This document shows positions 1-8,281 of a DNA stretch of 64,000 nt, piece by piece. The notes below the pieces were generated by a model. It worked only from the letters and a program-made list of their open reading frames with translations. It had not been told where the DNA came from and made no database searches. How positions within the stretch are numbered: position 1 is the first letter of the stretch; every line of letters starts with the position of its first letter. A program made the position numbers and the translations under genes. Origin of the DNA: CAVRXZ01 sp963773035 (GTDB lineage: Bacteria > Acidobacteriota > Vicinamibacteria > Vicinamibacterales > CAVVIG01); assembly GCA_963773035.1 (NCBI GenBank), contig CAVYZX010000037.1, positions 62,001-126,000 on the forward strand, given 5' to 3'.

Positions 1-1
1 A

Positions 2-199
2 ACGATGGTCCGTCGGGGCGCGCAGGGTGGTTCGTCCGAGCTGCTCAGCCGAGCGCAACAATGCCAGGTGGACGACTACTTCATGACCGAACTCAAGCGG
101 CTCGGGTCTGATTTCCCGTACGAGGAGTTCTGTGACGTCGCATCGGAATCAGCCGTGCAGCCGTCGCGCGCTCTCCGGCCGAATGCCGCCGGCATCTGA
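2..199 (+). CDS. C-terminal end of an unidentified protein (cut by window edge)
   Basis: An open frame runs in from the left edge and stops at 197-199, giving about 65 residues. A start at 5 is possible, but no Shine-Dalgarno can be seen because the sequence begins there, so a longer gene entering from the left is more likely. The tail contains an acidic and aromatic stretch (DDYFMTELKRLGSDFPYEEF) and no motif I recognise. It lies 76 nt upstream of the A-B fusion gene on the same strand. It may not be a real gene; support is only the open frame and its position. Confidence 0.35.
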   Translation, partial: TMVRRGAQGGSSELLSRAQQCQVDDYFMTELKRLGSDFPYEEFCDVASESAVQPSRALRPNAAGI

Positions 200-229
200 C
201 CGTCACTTTTCACCTACTTTTTCACTTAC

Positions 230-257
230 TTTCCACTTTCCACTTTCCACTTTTTAC
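230..257. repeat. Period-7 tandem repeat (TTTCCAC) before the fusion gene
   Basis: Three exact copies of TTTCCAC (230-250) are followed by a degenerate TTTTTAC. The T/C/A-rich run continues upstream with the same 7-nt rhythm to about 206. It lies just before the start codon at 276, in the place of the expected leader, and no Shine-Dalgarno is visible after it. Other period-7 arrays occur at 37549-37621 and 62838-62872 with different units. Confidence 0.75.
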
Positions 258-275
258 TTTAGCATCGGCTCCACC

Positions 276-2057
276 ATGAGTCTGACTCGACGATCTGCGG
301 TCGTCCTGTTCGTTCTGGCGATGCTATTGCTCGACCTGCCTGCGTCGGCGCAGGTTCTTCTGTCGGGGAACTGGATTCCGTACCGGACCCACGAGGACGA
401 GCAGGATCGTGGCCCTGGTCCCGATCTCGGGGATTATCTCGGGCTCCCGATCAACGACGCCGCACGGTTGTTTGCGGACAGCTGGGATGCTTCACGCCTC
501 ACACTCCAGGAACACCAGTGCCGGGTGCACGTGGCGCCCTATATCTACCACGGGCCATTGAACCTCCGGATCTGGGAGGAAAAGGATCCGGACACGCAGC
601 AACTCATCGCGATCAAGAACTACATCAGTACCTACGAACAGACGCGCACCATCTGGATGGACGGCCGCCCGCACCCATCCGCCTACGCGCCGCATACGTT
701 CATGGGGTTTTCGACCGGCCGTTGGGGTCGCGAAGGCCTCACCGTGACGACGACGCACCTGAAGCAGGGTTGGTTGCGGCGCAACGGCGTTCCCGAGAGC
801 GATCAGACGACGATGATCGAGCATTTCGTCCGGCACGACCGGATCCTGACGCACGTCGCCATCATTTCCGATCCGGTCTACCTGGCCGAGCCGCTCGTCC
901 GGTCCACGGACTTCGCGATCGCGACCGAAGACAATGCGACCTGGCTGTGGCCCTGCGAATACGTCGACGAAATCTCCGGCCGGCGCAAGGGTGAGGTGCC
1001 GCACTACTTGCCGGGCGAGAACCACTTCGTTCAGGAGTTCCTGGATCGCACGGGTGCACCTGCTGCGGCCGCGAAAGGTGGACCGGAGACCATCTATCCC
1101 GAGTACCAGTCAACCCTGAAGAGGAGTCCGGCCTCCGCCGTCAGCACGGTTGAGGCCCCGAGGGTCAGTCAGGCGAAGAATCCAGACGACGGGACGCTCC
1201 AGGTTCTGCCCGTACAGGGGAAGGTTTATTTGCTCGCAGGTGGCGGCGGCAATGTAATCGCACAGGTGGGGCCGTCGGGCGCACTTCTGGTGGACAGCAA
1301 GTCTGGAACCCTGACCGACAGGATTCTTTCTGAAGTGAAGAGGCTCTCAGTTGCGAACAAGCCGGTTCGATACGTGCTGAATACGAGCGTTGACGTAGAC
1401 CATATCGGCGGCAACGAAAGCCTGGCCAAGGCGTTGGGCTCGTCAACGAGCTGGGAGATCATCAACACGCCGGGCGCGACCCAGACCGCCGTCCAGATCG
1501 TCGCACACGACAAGGTGCTCAACCGGATGACCAAGCTTCCGAGCACGGCATGGCCAACCGAGACCTTCATCGGCCGCGAGAAGGAGTTCTTCTTCAACGG
1601 CGAGCCGGTCACGATGTACCACGTTCCTGCCGCGCACACCGACGGCGACAGCATCGTCATGTTCCGGCGCTCGGATGTCGTCGCAACCGGCGACATTTTC
1701 AGAACGGATAGCTATCCGGTCATCAACCTGGAAATGGGCGGAAGCATCCAGGGCGTAATCGACGGTCTGAATCTCGTTCTCGACCTCGCCATTCCCGAGC
1801 ATCACGAGGAAGGCGGCACTTACATCGTTCCAGGCCACGGCCGCATCTGCGACGAGTTCGACGTGCTCGAATATCGCGACATGGTCACGATCATCCGCGA
1901 CCGCGTTCAGGCAATGGTCAAGAAGGGGATGACGCTCGACCAGGTCAAGGCCGCGCGCCCGACGCGCGACTACGACTCCCGCTACGGCGCCACGAGCGGG
2001 CCATGGACAACAGACATGTTCGTCGAAGCGGTCTATCGCGGCGTCGCGCGGAAATAG
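276..2057 (+). CDS. Secreted fusion of an A-family domain and an MBL-fold hydrolase domain
   Basis: The 593-residue protein starts at ATG 276, where a clear signal peptide (MSLTRRSAVVLFVLAMLLL, cleavage near ASAQ) begins; an upstream in-frame start at 132 would bury it. Residues about 27-300 are an A-family domain (WMDGRPHP, GFSTGRWG, RRNGVPES, SDPVYLAEP). Residues about 310-593 are a metallo-beta-lactamase fold. Everywhere else in this window A and B are separate adjacent genes, so this fusion argues that they work together. The MBL metal motif is altered: in place of THxHxDH it reads TSVDVDH, with Ser371, Asp373, Asp375 and His376. The later motifs AHTDGD (about 453), TGDIF (about 470) and PGHGR (about 518) remain. 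No C gene follows. The substrate is unknown. It converges with the monooxygenase gene at 2068. Confidence 0.85.
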   Translation: MSLTRRSAVVLFVLAMLLLDLPASAQVLLSGNWIPYRTHEDEQDRGPGPDLGDYLGLPINDAARLFADSWDASRLTLQEHQCRVHVAPYIYHGPLNLRIWEEKDPDTQQLIAIKNYISTYEQTRTIWMDGRPHPSAYAPHTFMGFSTGRWGREGLTVTTTHLKQGWLRRNGVPESDQTTMIEHFVRHDRILTHVAIISDPVYLAEPLVRSTDFAIATEDNATWLWPCEYVDEISGRRKGEVPHYLPGENHFVQEFLDRTGAPAAAAKGGPETIYPEYQSTLKRSPASAVSTVEAPRVSQAKNPDDGTLQVLPVQGKVYLLAGGGGNVIAQVGPSGALLVDSKSGTLTDRILSEVKRLSVANKPVRYVLNTSVDVDHIGGNESLAKALGSSTSWEIINTPGATQTAVQIVAHDKVLNRMTKLPSTAWPTETFIGREKEFFFNGEPVTMYHVPAAHTDGDSIVMFRRSDVVATGDIFRTDSYPVINLEMGGSIQGVIDGLNLVLDLAIPEHHEEGGTYIVPGHGRICDEFDVLEYRDMVTIIRDRVQAMVKKGMTLDQVKAARPTRDYDSRYGATSGPWTTDMFVEAVYRGVARK

Positions 2058-2067
2058 CGAGGCTCAT

Positions 2068-4113
2068 TCAGTTCGCGCTCCCCGATGACGCCTTGGTTCT
2101 CGCCTCAACCAGTCGCTGGAACTCCGCATCGTCCAGGTACACGACGTTGATCCAGACCTGCAGCATGTCGTCGACGCTGCGCTCGCCGAAGCCCACCCAC
2201 ATCTTTGGATCGGGATTGCGCCGATTGGCCGCGGTGTTGTCGTGGATCCCGATCATGTGCAACACGGTTCCCGCCGGCAACAGCGGTGCTGCATCGTCTG
2301 CGTAGACATAGTTGATGTGCCAGTTGAAGTCGAAGTGATCGACCGAACTCAGGATCCGGGTCCGGTTGGTGGCGGGATCGATCGCCTCGAGCGTCATGCC
2401 ACGCCCGCGCATGTGCATATGCGGTTGAAAGGCGTCGATGCGGGCGTTCCTCGGGAGGCGGTAATAGCCGTCGGTTCGCACCACAGTGTTGGGCGGAATC
2501 TCGAGCTCATCGTTGGGAGCATTGCGGATCGCGAGCGACAGGACGCGATATTTCGGCGTCACGCCTTTGGGATAGAACGTGAACGCAATGGTCGTCTTGT
2601 TGTGCTGTTCCGAGCCGACAGCGAAGTAGTGCATGTCGAACCGCAGGCGCGTGCCCGCCTTCAGCAGCCGCCCGGTGTTCTCGCCGAAGATGTCGCCGTA
2701 CTTCCCGACCGCGTACTCGTGGAGGAGAACGCCGGTTTCCGGCGTGCCTTCCGGTGCGTCGGGCTCGATCGCATAAACGACCGCGTGATGCACGATCTTC
2801 GGGTTGCTCGGCTTGATCTCCATCGCCTTGATCCAGCGATCCTCGGTCAGCGTCACCTCGCCGAACTGATCGATCCACCAGTCGGGTCCCTTGGGGTACA
2901 TGACGAAATCGTTGGTCGTCGTAGCCGTGAGGTCGGGCTCACCGATGAACCACTCCGCCTCCGGGCGGAAGGTCAGCGGTTTTGGCATCTCCCCCGGATC
3001 GCCCAAGGAAGCGCCACCTTCCACCCAACGAACGACCGTCGAGATCTCGGCGTCGGTCAGTGACCGATCATTCTTGTATCGACGAATGCCGACCGTCTTA
3101 TCGAGGTGCCACGGCGGCATGTCCCGGCTTGCCACGCGCTGCTGAATCGCGCGTGCCCACGGCCGCACGTCCTCGTAGGTGACGAGCGACATCGGGGCGG
3201 ACGTACCCGGATGATGGCAGGTCTGACACTTGGCCTGAAAGATCGGTGCGACGTCTCTGGCGAATGTAACCGGCGTCGCCGATGGGGCGGCAGCGTCCGC
3301 GCGTGCCGGGCCTTTGACCGTGATTGGTATTTGAACGTTCGTCCAGCAGCAGTGATAGCCGAAATTGCCGGACGCCCGACCCGATCCATCATCGACCACC
3401 ACCTGTAGTACGTATTCACCTGGCTCGCTGAAGGTGACGACGGTGGACGACTTCCCCGCGGCGAGTGCCGACTGGGGATCCCTGAACGTTACGGCACCCG
3501 GTCCACGGTACTTCTGCCACATGACCGTCATCCCGATTGGCTCGCCGCGTCGCTTAGGCAATCCGTCATCGGTCGCAGAAGTCGTCAGGGTCAGCAAACC
3601 TGCGGCATCGAGAGTCTTGGTGGAAGGTTGAACGTCGACCACCGGCGGAAGATTCGAGCTGATTCTCTCGCTGTTCCCGCCTCGTGTGGTCCGGCGCCGG
3701 TCGATCTGCCAGACCGGCTTCAGGGTTGCGGCGACACTCTGAGATTGCCCGTTGGTCGAGAGCGTCCAAACGAGCGTGCGCTCGCCAAAGTCTTTTGGCA
3801 CGGTCACGCTGAAGACGTCTTTGTGACGGCGGGGTATGAAATGGGTAGGCTGTCCGCGGTCGCTCCCTGGTTCGAAGGTGTTGGCCGGCCCGATTGGCAG
3901 GTCGACCTCTTCTTCGTAGTTCCGGTTCATGTAACCGAACCACATATTGAAGGAGCCGTCTTCGTTGACGTCGAAGCCTTCGTAAACCGGCGCAACGCTT
4001 TGGCCCGACGCATGCCGGACTGTGACGAGCTGCGACGATCCGGACTGCGCGAGCAGCGGAATCGATGCCACGGTTGCGAAGATGGCGGGGAGCCACACGG
4101 AGGTTCTTGCCAT
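2068..4113 (-). CDS. Exported PHM-like copper monooxygenase with a heme-c motif
   Basis: The protein has 681 residues. The start at 4113 is chosen because GGAGG lies 6 nt upstream; an ATG 15 nt further up would overlap that site. A signal peptide (MARTSVWLPAIFATVAS, cleavage near LLAQ) predicts export. The middle carries CQTCHH at residues 296-301, a CxxCH heme-c site in a segment like those of planctomycete and acidobacterial cytochromes (DMPPWH follows). The C-terminal third resembles the copper type II ascorbate-dependent monooxygenase family: VHHAVVY near 441 and HMHMRGRG near 563 match the two-copper His-His and HxHM patterns. The family hydroxylates C-H bonds with copper and an electron donor; the fused heme could supply electrons. 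The substrate is unknown. Its promoter lies in 4114-4270, facing the plus-strand operon. Confidence 0.75.
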   Translation of the reverse strand: MARTSVWLPAIFATVASIPLLAQSGSSQLVTVRHASGQSVAPVYEGFDVNEDGSFNMWFGYMNRNYEEEVDLPIGPANTFEPGSDRGQPTHFIPRRHKDVFSVTVPKDFGERTLVWTLSTNGQSQSVAATLKPVWQIDRRRTTRGGNSERISSNLPPVVDVQPSTKTLDAAGLLTLTTSATDDGLPKRRGEPIGMTVMWQKYRGPGAVTFRDPQSALAAGKSSTVVTFSEPGEYVLQVVVDDGSGRASGNFGYHCCWTNVQIPITVKGPARADAAAPSATPVTFARDVAPIFQAKCQTCHHPGTSAPMSLVTYEDVRPWARAIQQRVASRDMPPWHLDKTVGIRRYKNDRSLTDAEISTVVRWVEGGASLGDPGEMPKPLTFRPEAEWFIGEPDLTATTTNDFVMYPKGPDWWIDQFGEVTLTEDRWIKAMEIKPSNPKIVHHAVVYAIEPDAPEGTPETGVLLHEYAVGKYGDIFGENTGRLLKAGTRLRFDMHYFAVGSEQHNKTTIAFTFYPKGVTPKYRVLSLAIRNAPNDELEIPPNTVVRTDGYYRLPRNARIDAFQPHMHMRGRGMTLEAIDPATNRTRILSSVDHFDFNWHINYVYADDAAPLLPAGTVLHMIGIHDNTAANRRNPDPKMWVGFGERSVDDMLQVWINVVYLDDAEFQRLVEARTKASSGSAN

Positions 4114-4145
4114 TTCATGCCTCCACATGTTTGGCTGATCGGCCG

Positions 4146-4151
4146 ATTATA
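4146..4151 (-). promoter_or_regulatory. Candidate -10 box for the PHM-like gene
   Basis: TATAAT on the minus strand lies 32 nt upstream of the start at 4113, in the divergent gap. No good -35 hexamer is visible at 17 nt, so only the -10 element is supported. Confidence 0.4.
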
Positions 4152-4270
4152 GAGCCCTCGAGCCTGCGATGGATCACTTCCAACACGGAGACGAGGCAGA
4201 CCTGAGCGAGGAAGAGGTTCTGCGATCTTTCGACCCAAAAACCGGCATAAAATCCCGCCAGAGGATCGCC

Positions 4271-5065
4271 ATGACCGCAGCAGTTGCACAATCCGCCAGC
4301 CGGGCGCTGGCGGCGTTTGTCATTGTGTGGAGTGTCAGTTCTCCCGCATGGGCGCAGTGGGAGTCATATCCATGGAAGAACATGCCGCGAACGCCCGACG
4401 GCAAGATCGACATGAATGCGCCGACGAAGCGCACAGCTGACGGCAAGCCGGACCTCTCTGGCTTCTGGGTACCGACGGTTGCGGTGAAACACCTGCTCAA
4501 CCTGGCGGCCGACCTGAAACCAGAGGAAGTTCCTCTGAAGCCATGGGCGGCGGAGGTCTACAAGGAGCGCATCGAAACGAACGGCAAGGATCACCCGGGC
4601 GCGCGTTGCTGGCCGTCCGGCATTCCCGAGAAGAACAATATTCCTGACGGGCTCAAGGTCGTGCAGACGCCGGACCTGACGTTGTTCCTCCACGAGTCGC
4701 GCACCATCTATCGGCAGATCTTTACCGACGGCCGGCCGCTTCCGAAGGAAGCTCAGCCAACGTGGATGGGCTATTCAATCGGTCGATGGGAAGGGGATAC
4801 GTTTGTCGTCGAGACCATCGGCCAGAACGGCAAGACGTGGCTCGACATGCGTGGACTGCCGGCGACCGAAGCGTTGCGCGTCACCGAGCGTTTTACCAGG
4901 CCCAACATCGGGCACATCGACATCGACGTGACGATCGACGATCCGATGGCCTACACCAAGCCGTGGTCCATCAAGCTGAGCTGGACCCTGCTTCCCGATG
5001 CCGAACTGATCGAGAGCATCTGCGAAGAGAACAACAAGGACCTGCCGCACATGGTGGGGAAGTGA
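4271..5065 (+). CDS. Secreted A-prime family protein of unknown function
   Basis: The protein has 264 residues. The start at 4271 is preceded by AGAGGA and opens a signal peptide ending near SPAWAQ. Two short 'DGK.D' segments (TPDGKIDMNAP, TADGKPDLSGFW) lead into the family core: RCWPSGIP, TDGRPLPKEAQPTWMGYS, GRWEGDTFVVET, RVTERFTRP, DDPMAYTKPW, and the end ICEENNKDLPHM. The same order is found at 16570-17379, its closest relative here. The core is shared more distantly with the A and C proteins. The family is common in Acidobacteria and Proteobacteria as uncharacterised exported proteins; I cannot assign a reaction. It is first in a plus-strand run with short gaps (11-24 nt) through 8181. 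Confidence 0.8.
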   Translation: MTAAVAQSASRALAAFVIVWSVSSPAWAQWESYPWKNMPRTPDGKIDMNAPTKRTADGKPDLSGFWVPTVAVKHLLNLAADLKPEEVPLKPWAAEVYKERIETNGKDHPGARCWPSGIPEKNNIPDGLKVVQTPDLTLFLHESRTIYRQIFTDGRPLPKEAQPTWMGYSIGRWEGDTFVVETIGQNGKTWLDMRGLPATEALRVTERFTRPNIGHIDIDVTIDDPMAYTKPWSIKLSWTLLPDAELIESICEENNKDLPHMVGK

Positions 5066-5076
5066 AGGAGGCATCG

Positions 5077-5463
5077 ATGATCCGAAGTGCCATTGCGTCG
5101 GTCACGTTCGCCGCAGTCCTTTTTACCGCAGTACCGGCACTGTCGCACCACAGCAATGTTGCGTTCGAGGTGACGAAGATCATCACGATCACCGGTGTGG
5201 TCAAGGAATTCCAGTGGGTCAACCCGCATACCTTCGTGTATGTGATGGCAGACGATGGCAAAGGCGGCAGGGTGGAGTGGGTCGCCGAGGGTCGCGCTCC
5301 TGGCGTGCTGCGCCGAGCTGGCTGGTCGCCCAGCTCTATTAAAGAGGGCGAGACCATCACGATTGATATGAGCCCGGCGAAGGACGGTACGCGAACCGGT
5401 CTGATCGCTCGAGTGACGAAATCAGATGGCACCATCCTCGGCAATCAGCCGGCGCCGCAATAG
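5077..5463 (+). CDS. DUF6152 family exported small protein
   Basis: The protein has 128 residues. The ATG at 5077 has GAAGGAGG 6 nt upstream, and a signal peptide ends at PALSHHS. The mature protein starts with the family's HHS and contains ITGVVKEFQWVNPHTFVYV, a small beta-barrel-like domain recognised as DUF6152. The paired His at the new N-terminus is a plausible metal ligand, but this is inference. It lies 11 nt after one A-prime gene and 18 nt before another. The second DUF6152 gene (15289) is also next to A-prime genes, so the association is repeated. Function is not known. Confidence 0.82.
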   Translation: MIRSAIASVTFAAVLFTAVPALSHHSNVAFEVTKIITITGVVKEFQWVNPHTFVYVMADDGKGGRVEWVAEGRAPGVLRRAGWSPSSIKEGETITIDMSPAKDGTRTGLIARVTKSDGTILGNQPAPQ

Positions 5464-5481
5464 ACGAAAGGAGCTGGTCGG

Positions 5482-6306
5482 ATGCGCAACGTAATCGTTT
5501 TGCTGATGGGTGCGGCGATCCTTTCGGGTTCGACCATGTTCACGTCTGCCAGCCTTGGTGCTCAAAGTCAGTCGGCAAGTCCGGTGACCAGCACCGGGAC
5601 GCCGGATTTTTCGGGCGTCTACTATCCGGTCCAACAAGGCCGGGGCGGCGGCGCCGGTCGGGCGGGCGCGCCTCCCGCTAACGCGCAGCGGGGAGGTCCG
5701 CCGCCTCGCCCCACTCAGTCGGCGCCGCTATCGGACGGATCGCAGGGTCGCGCGCCGGAAGCGCCGTCGCTCACGCCGGAGTACATGGCGAAGTGGGAAA
5801 TGATGCGTAAGACCCGGATAGAGGGCTCATACGAGTTCGACAACACGGCAAAGTGCCTTCCGCCCGGCATGCCGGCGATGATGAACATGGCCTATGGCAT
5901 GGAGGTCATGCAGGGCAAGGACAGGATCACGTTTTTCAGCGAGCTGAACGACGCGATCCGGCGTGTGTACATCGATGGGCGCAAGCCAACCGCGACGGTT
6001 CTGGAAGATCCAACCTACGCCGGATACTCGACCGGACACTGGGAAGGCGACACGCTCGTCGTCGAGACCGTCGCCCTGCGCTCGAACACCTTCATCGAGG
6101 GCTTCACACCGCACAGTGACGCGATGACTGTGAAGGAGCGCATACGATTCGTCGGCTCCGGGCTGCTCGAGGATCGAATCACGGTCAGCGATCCGAAGGC
6201 GCTGACGATGTCGTGGGAGACCGTCCGAACGTATCGAAAGGCAATGCCTGGAAACGACGAGCTCAGAGAATTCGCCTGTGCGGAGGGACTCGATCGCGCG
6301 AAGTAG
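5482..6306 (+). CDS. Secreted A-prime family protein with Gly/Pro-rich linker
   Basis: The protein has 274 residues. AAAGGAG precedes the ATG and the signal peptide ends near SLGAQS. After DFSGVYYPVQQ comes a low-complexity Gly/Ala/Pro segment at about residues 50-90. The family core follows: AKCLPPGMP, IDGRKPTATVLEDPTYAGYS, GHWEGDTLVVETVAL, VKERIRFV, SDPKALTMSW and a final CAEGLDRAK. It differs from the 4271 protein in lacking the KTWLD segment and in its shorter C-terminus. It sits between DUF6152 and an NHL propeller in the same run. Function is unknown. Confidence 0.78.
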   Translation: MRNVIVLLMGAAILSGSTMFTSASLGAQSQSASPVTSTGTPDFSGVYYPVQQGRGGGAGRAGAPPANAQRGGPPPRPTQSAPLSDGSQGRAPEAPSLTPEYMAKWEMMRKTRIEGSYEFDNTAKCLPPGMPAMMNMAYGMEVMQGKDRITFFSELNDAIRRVYIDGRKPTATVLEDPTYAGYSTGHWEGDTLVVETVALRSNTFIEGFTPHSDAMTVKERIRFVGSGLLEDRITVSDPKALTMSWETVRTYRKAMPGNDELREFACAEGLDRAK

Positions 6307-6330
6307 GTTCCACATCAACTGGAGGAAACG

Positions 6331-7545
6331 ATGAGACACCGAACCGCGGTATACCTCGGTCTGTCGCTGGCCGCGTTCGTTGGAGCCCTTGTCACCCGTG
6401 CGCTCCCTGAAGCGCCGCCACTTCTCGCACCAGGACTCTCTCCAGAGCCTTCTGTCGCCGCCCAAAGCCGCGCCACGGCTCAAGCGCCTATGTTCGAGGT
6501 GGATCCGCTGTGGCCCAAGCCGCTACCGAACCACTGGGTGCTCGGCTCGACGATCGGCTTGGCCACCGATGAAAACGATCATGTGTGGATCATTCACCGG
6601 CCGCAGACCGTCGACGACAATTTCAAAGCCGCCACGTTTACGCCGCCGGTCGGCGTCTGCTGCACCCCTGCGCCTCCCGTGCTGGAATTCGATCAAGCCG
6701 GGAATCTCGTGGGGCATTGGGGTGGTCCTGGGGAGGGATTCGATTGGCCACAGAGCAACCACGGCATCACGATCGATCACAAAGGCAACGTTTGGATTGG
6801 CGGAAACGGCGATAAGGATACGCAGGTCCTGAAATTCACCAAGACCGGCAAGTTCCTGCTCCAGATCGGTCACCAGGGACAGCACAACGGCAGCAACGAC
6901 ACGGAGAACCTGTGGCGAGCCGCCAAGATCTTCATCGATCCATCGGCGAATGAAGCGTATATCGCGGACGGCTACGGCAACCGCCGGGTGATCGTCTTCG
7001 ATGCGGACACAGGGAAGTACAAGCGGCACTGGGGCGCGTACGGCAACAAGCCGGATGACGCGCCGGTTGGCGCCTACGATCCTGCAACGGCGCCATCGAA
7101 GCACTTCAACACGGTCCACTGCGCAAACGTCTCCAAGGACGGCTTCGTGTACGTCTGCGATCGCGTGAACGATCGAGTGCAGGTGTTCCGCAAGGACGGC
7201 ACGTTCGTGAAGGAAGCATTCTTCGACACCAAGACGCTGCGGTCCGGGTCGGTATGGGACATGACTCTTTCGCGCGACCCGCAGGAGACCTACATCTATA
7301 TCGTCGACGGCGTGAACGAGAAGGTGCGCATCGTGCTTCGGAGCACGCTCGAGGTCCTGACCAGCTTCGGCGACGGTGGGCGACAGCCGGGACAATTCTT
7401 CGGCGTTCACAACATCACCACGGATTCCAAAGGCAACATCTACACAACCGAAACGTACACGGGCGCACGCGTTCAACGGTTCCTCTACAAGGGCGTCGGG
7501 CCGGTGACGAAGACCGAACAAGGCGTGCCCTGGCCACGAACGTAA
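6331..7545 (+). CDS. Exported NHL-repeat beta-propeller protein
   Basis: The protein has 404 residues. GGAGGAAACG precedes the ATG. A hydrophobic N-terminus (residues about 5-25) acts as a signal peptide or anchor and is followed by a Pro/Ala-rich stretch. The rest is a propeller with repeated strands such as GNVWIGGNGDKDTQVLKF, EAYIADGYGNRRVIVFD, GFVYVCDRVNDRVQVF and GNIYTTETYTGARVQRF. These match NHL repeats and peptidyl-alpha-hydroxyglycine lyase-like propellers. CCTPAP near residue 110 is a vicinal Cys pair, possibly a disulfide. Such propellers bind ligands or act as lyases or lactonases; no specific activity is claimed. A second one is at 13852. Confidence 0.78.
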   Translation: MRHRTAVYLGLSLAAFVGALVTRALPEAPPLLAPGLSPEPSVAAQSRATAQAPMFEVDPLWPKPLPNHWVLGSTIGLATDENDHVWIIHRPQTVDDNFKAATFTPPVGVCCTPAPPVLEFDQAGNLVGHWGGPGEGFDWPQSNHGITIDHKGNVWIGGNGDKDTQVLKFTKTGKFLLQIGHQGQHNGSNDTENLWRAAKIFIDPSANEAYIADGYGNRRVIVFDADTGKYKRHWGAYGNKPDDAPVGAYDPATAPSKHFNTVHCANVSKDGFVYVCDRVNDRVQVFRKDGTFVKEAFFDTKTLRSGSVWDMTLSRDPQETYIYIVDGVNEKVRIVLRSTLEVLTSFGDGGRQPGQFFGVHNITTDSKGNIYTTETYTGARVQRFLYKGVGPVTKTEQGVPWPRT

Positions 7546-7569
7546 CTCGAGTTCTACTGGAGTCCACTT

Positions 7570-8181
7570 ATGAAAAAGACCTTCATCCGATTCACCGTCT
7601 TGACGTTCTCGGTGGCCGCGCTCATGGGGCAGGTGTCCACCGACCCGCGGCCGACGTGCAACATGTGCCCGGGAACCTACATTCCCGTGGACGAACTGCA
7701 GGCCTACACCAAGAAAGCGATCGCCGAGAAGCTGACCGACCAGCAGGTCCGCGACCTCGACATCGGGAAGGCTCATATCGGGATCGGGATGGTCTATCGC
7801 GGCAAGCTCGATGCTCCCGCGCCCGAATCGGTCGCCGAGCACGATCTGGTGAGCGAGGTCTACCACATCATCGACGGGTCGGCGACACTGGTTCTCGGCC
7901 CCGACCTCGTTGACACGAAGCGCCGGCCGGCGGACCTCGAGACGGTTCGTCTGTTCAATGGCCCGGGCAACAATTCCGCGTCGATTCGCAACGGCGTGAG
8001 CTATCAGATCAAAGCCGGCGACGTGGTCGTCATACCAGCGGGAACCGGCCATTGGTTCACCAAGATCGACGATCACATCAGCTACCTGATGGTTCGTATC
8101 GACCCCGATAAAGTCACCCCGCTGCGCGATGAGGCGGCGTCGAAGGCGTACCTGCAGAGGCCAGCGAGGCCCGCTCGATAA
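7570..8181 (+). CDS. Exported cupin-domain protein
   Basis: The protein has 203 residues with an N-terminal signal-like segment (MKKTFIRFTVLTFSVAALMG). CNMCPG shortly after it resembles a metal or disulfide Cys pair. Cupin motif 1 is seen around AEHDLVSEVYHIIDG and motif 2 around AGDVVVIPAGTGHWF, so a metal-binding beta-barrel is likely. It is 24 nt downstream of the NHL gene and is the last gene before a 100-nt gap. Cupins include dioxygenases, isomerases and binding proteins, so the family does not fix the reaction. Confidence 0.75.
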   Translation: MKKTFIRFTVLTFSVAALMGQVSTDPRPTCNMCPGTYIPVDELQAYTKKAIAEKLTDQQVRDLDIGKAHIGIGMVYRGKLDAPAPESVAEHDLVSEVYHIIDGSATLVLGPDLVDTKRRPADLETVRLFNGPGNNSASIRNGVSYQIKAGDVVVIPAGTGHWFTKIDDHISYLMVRIDPDKVTPLRDEAASKAYLQRPARPAR

Positions 8182-8281
8182 GCACAGAGGTCATACCCAT
8201 CACGCATCGCCCTATTCGCAAAGTGTGACCTTGCGCCGACGGCGAGAGTGCTAGGATTCGCGCGAGGGGAGACTGGTTCGG

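Noticed and set aside
6523..8076. A 517-codon open frame antisense to the NHL and cupin genes
   Set aside because: It is antisense to two well-supported genes, has Arg/Val/His-rich non-protein-like composition, no motif and no ribosome site. GC-rich codon bias creates such frames.
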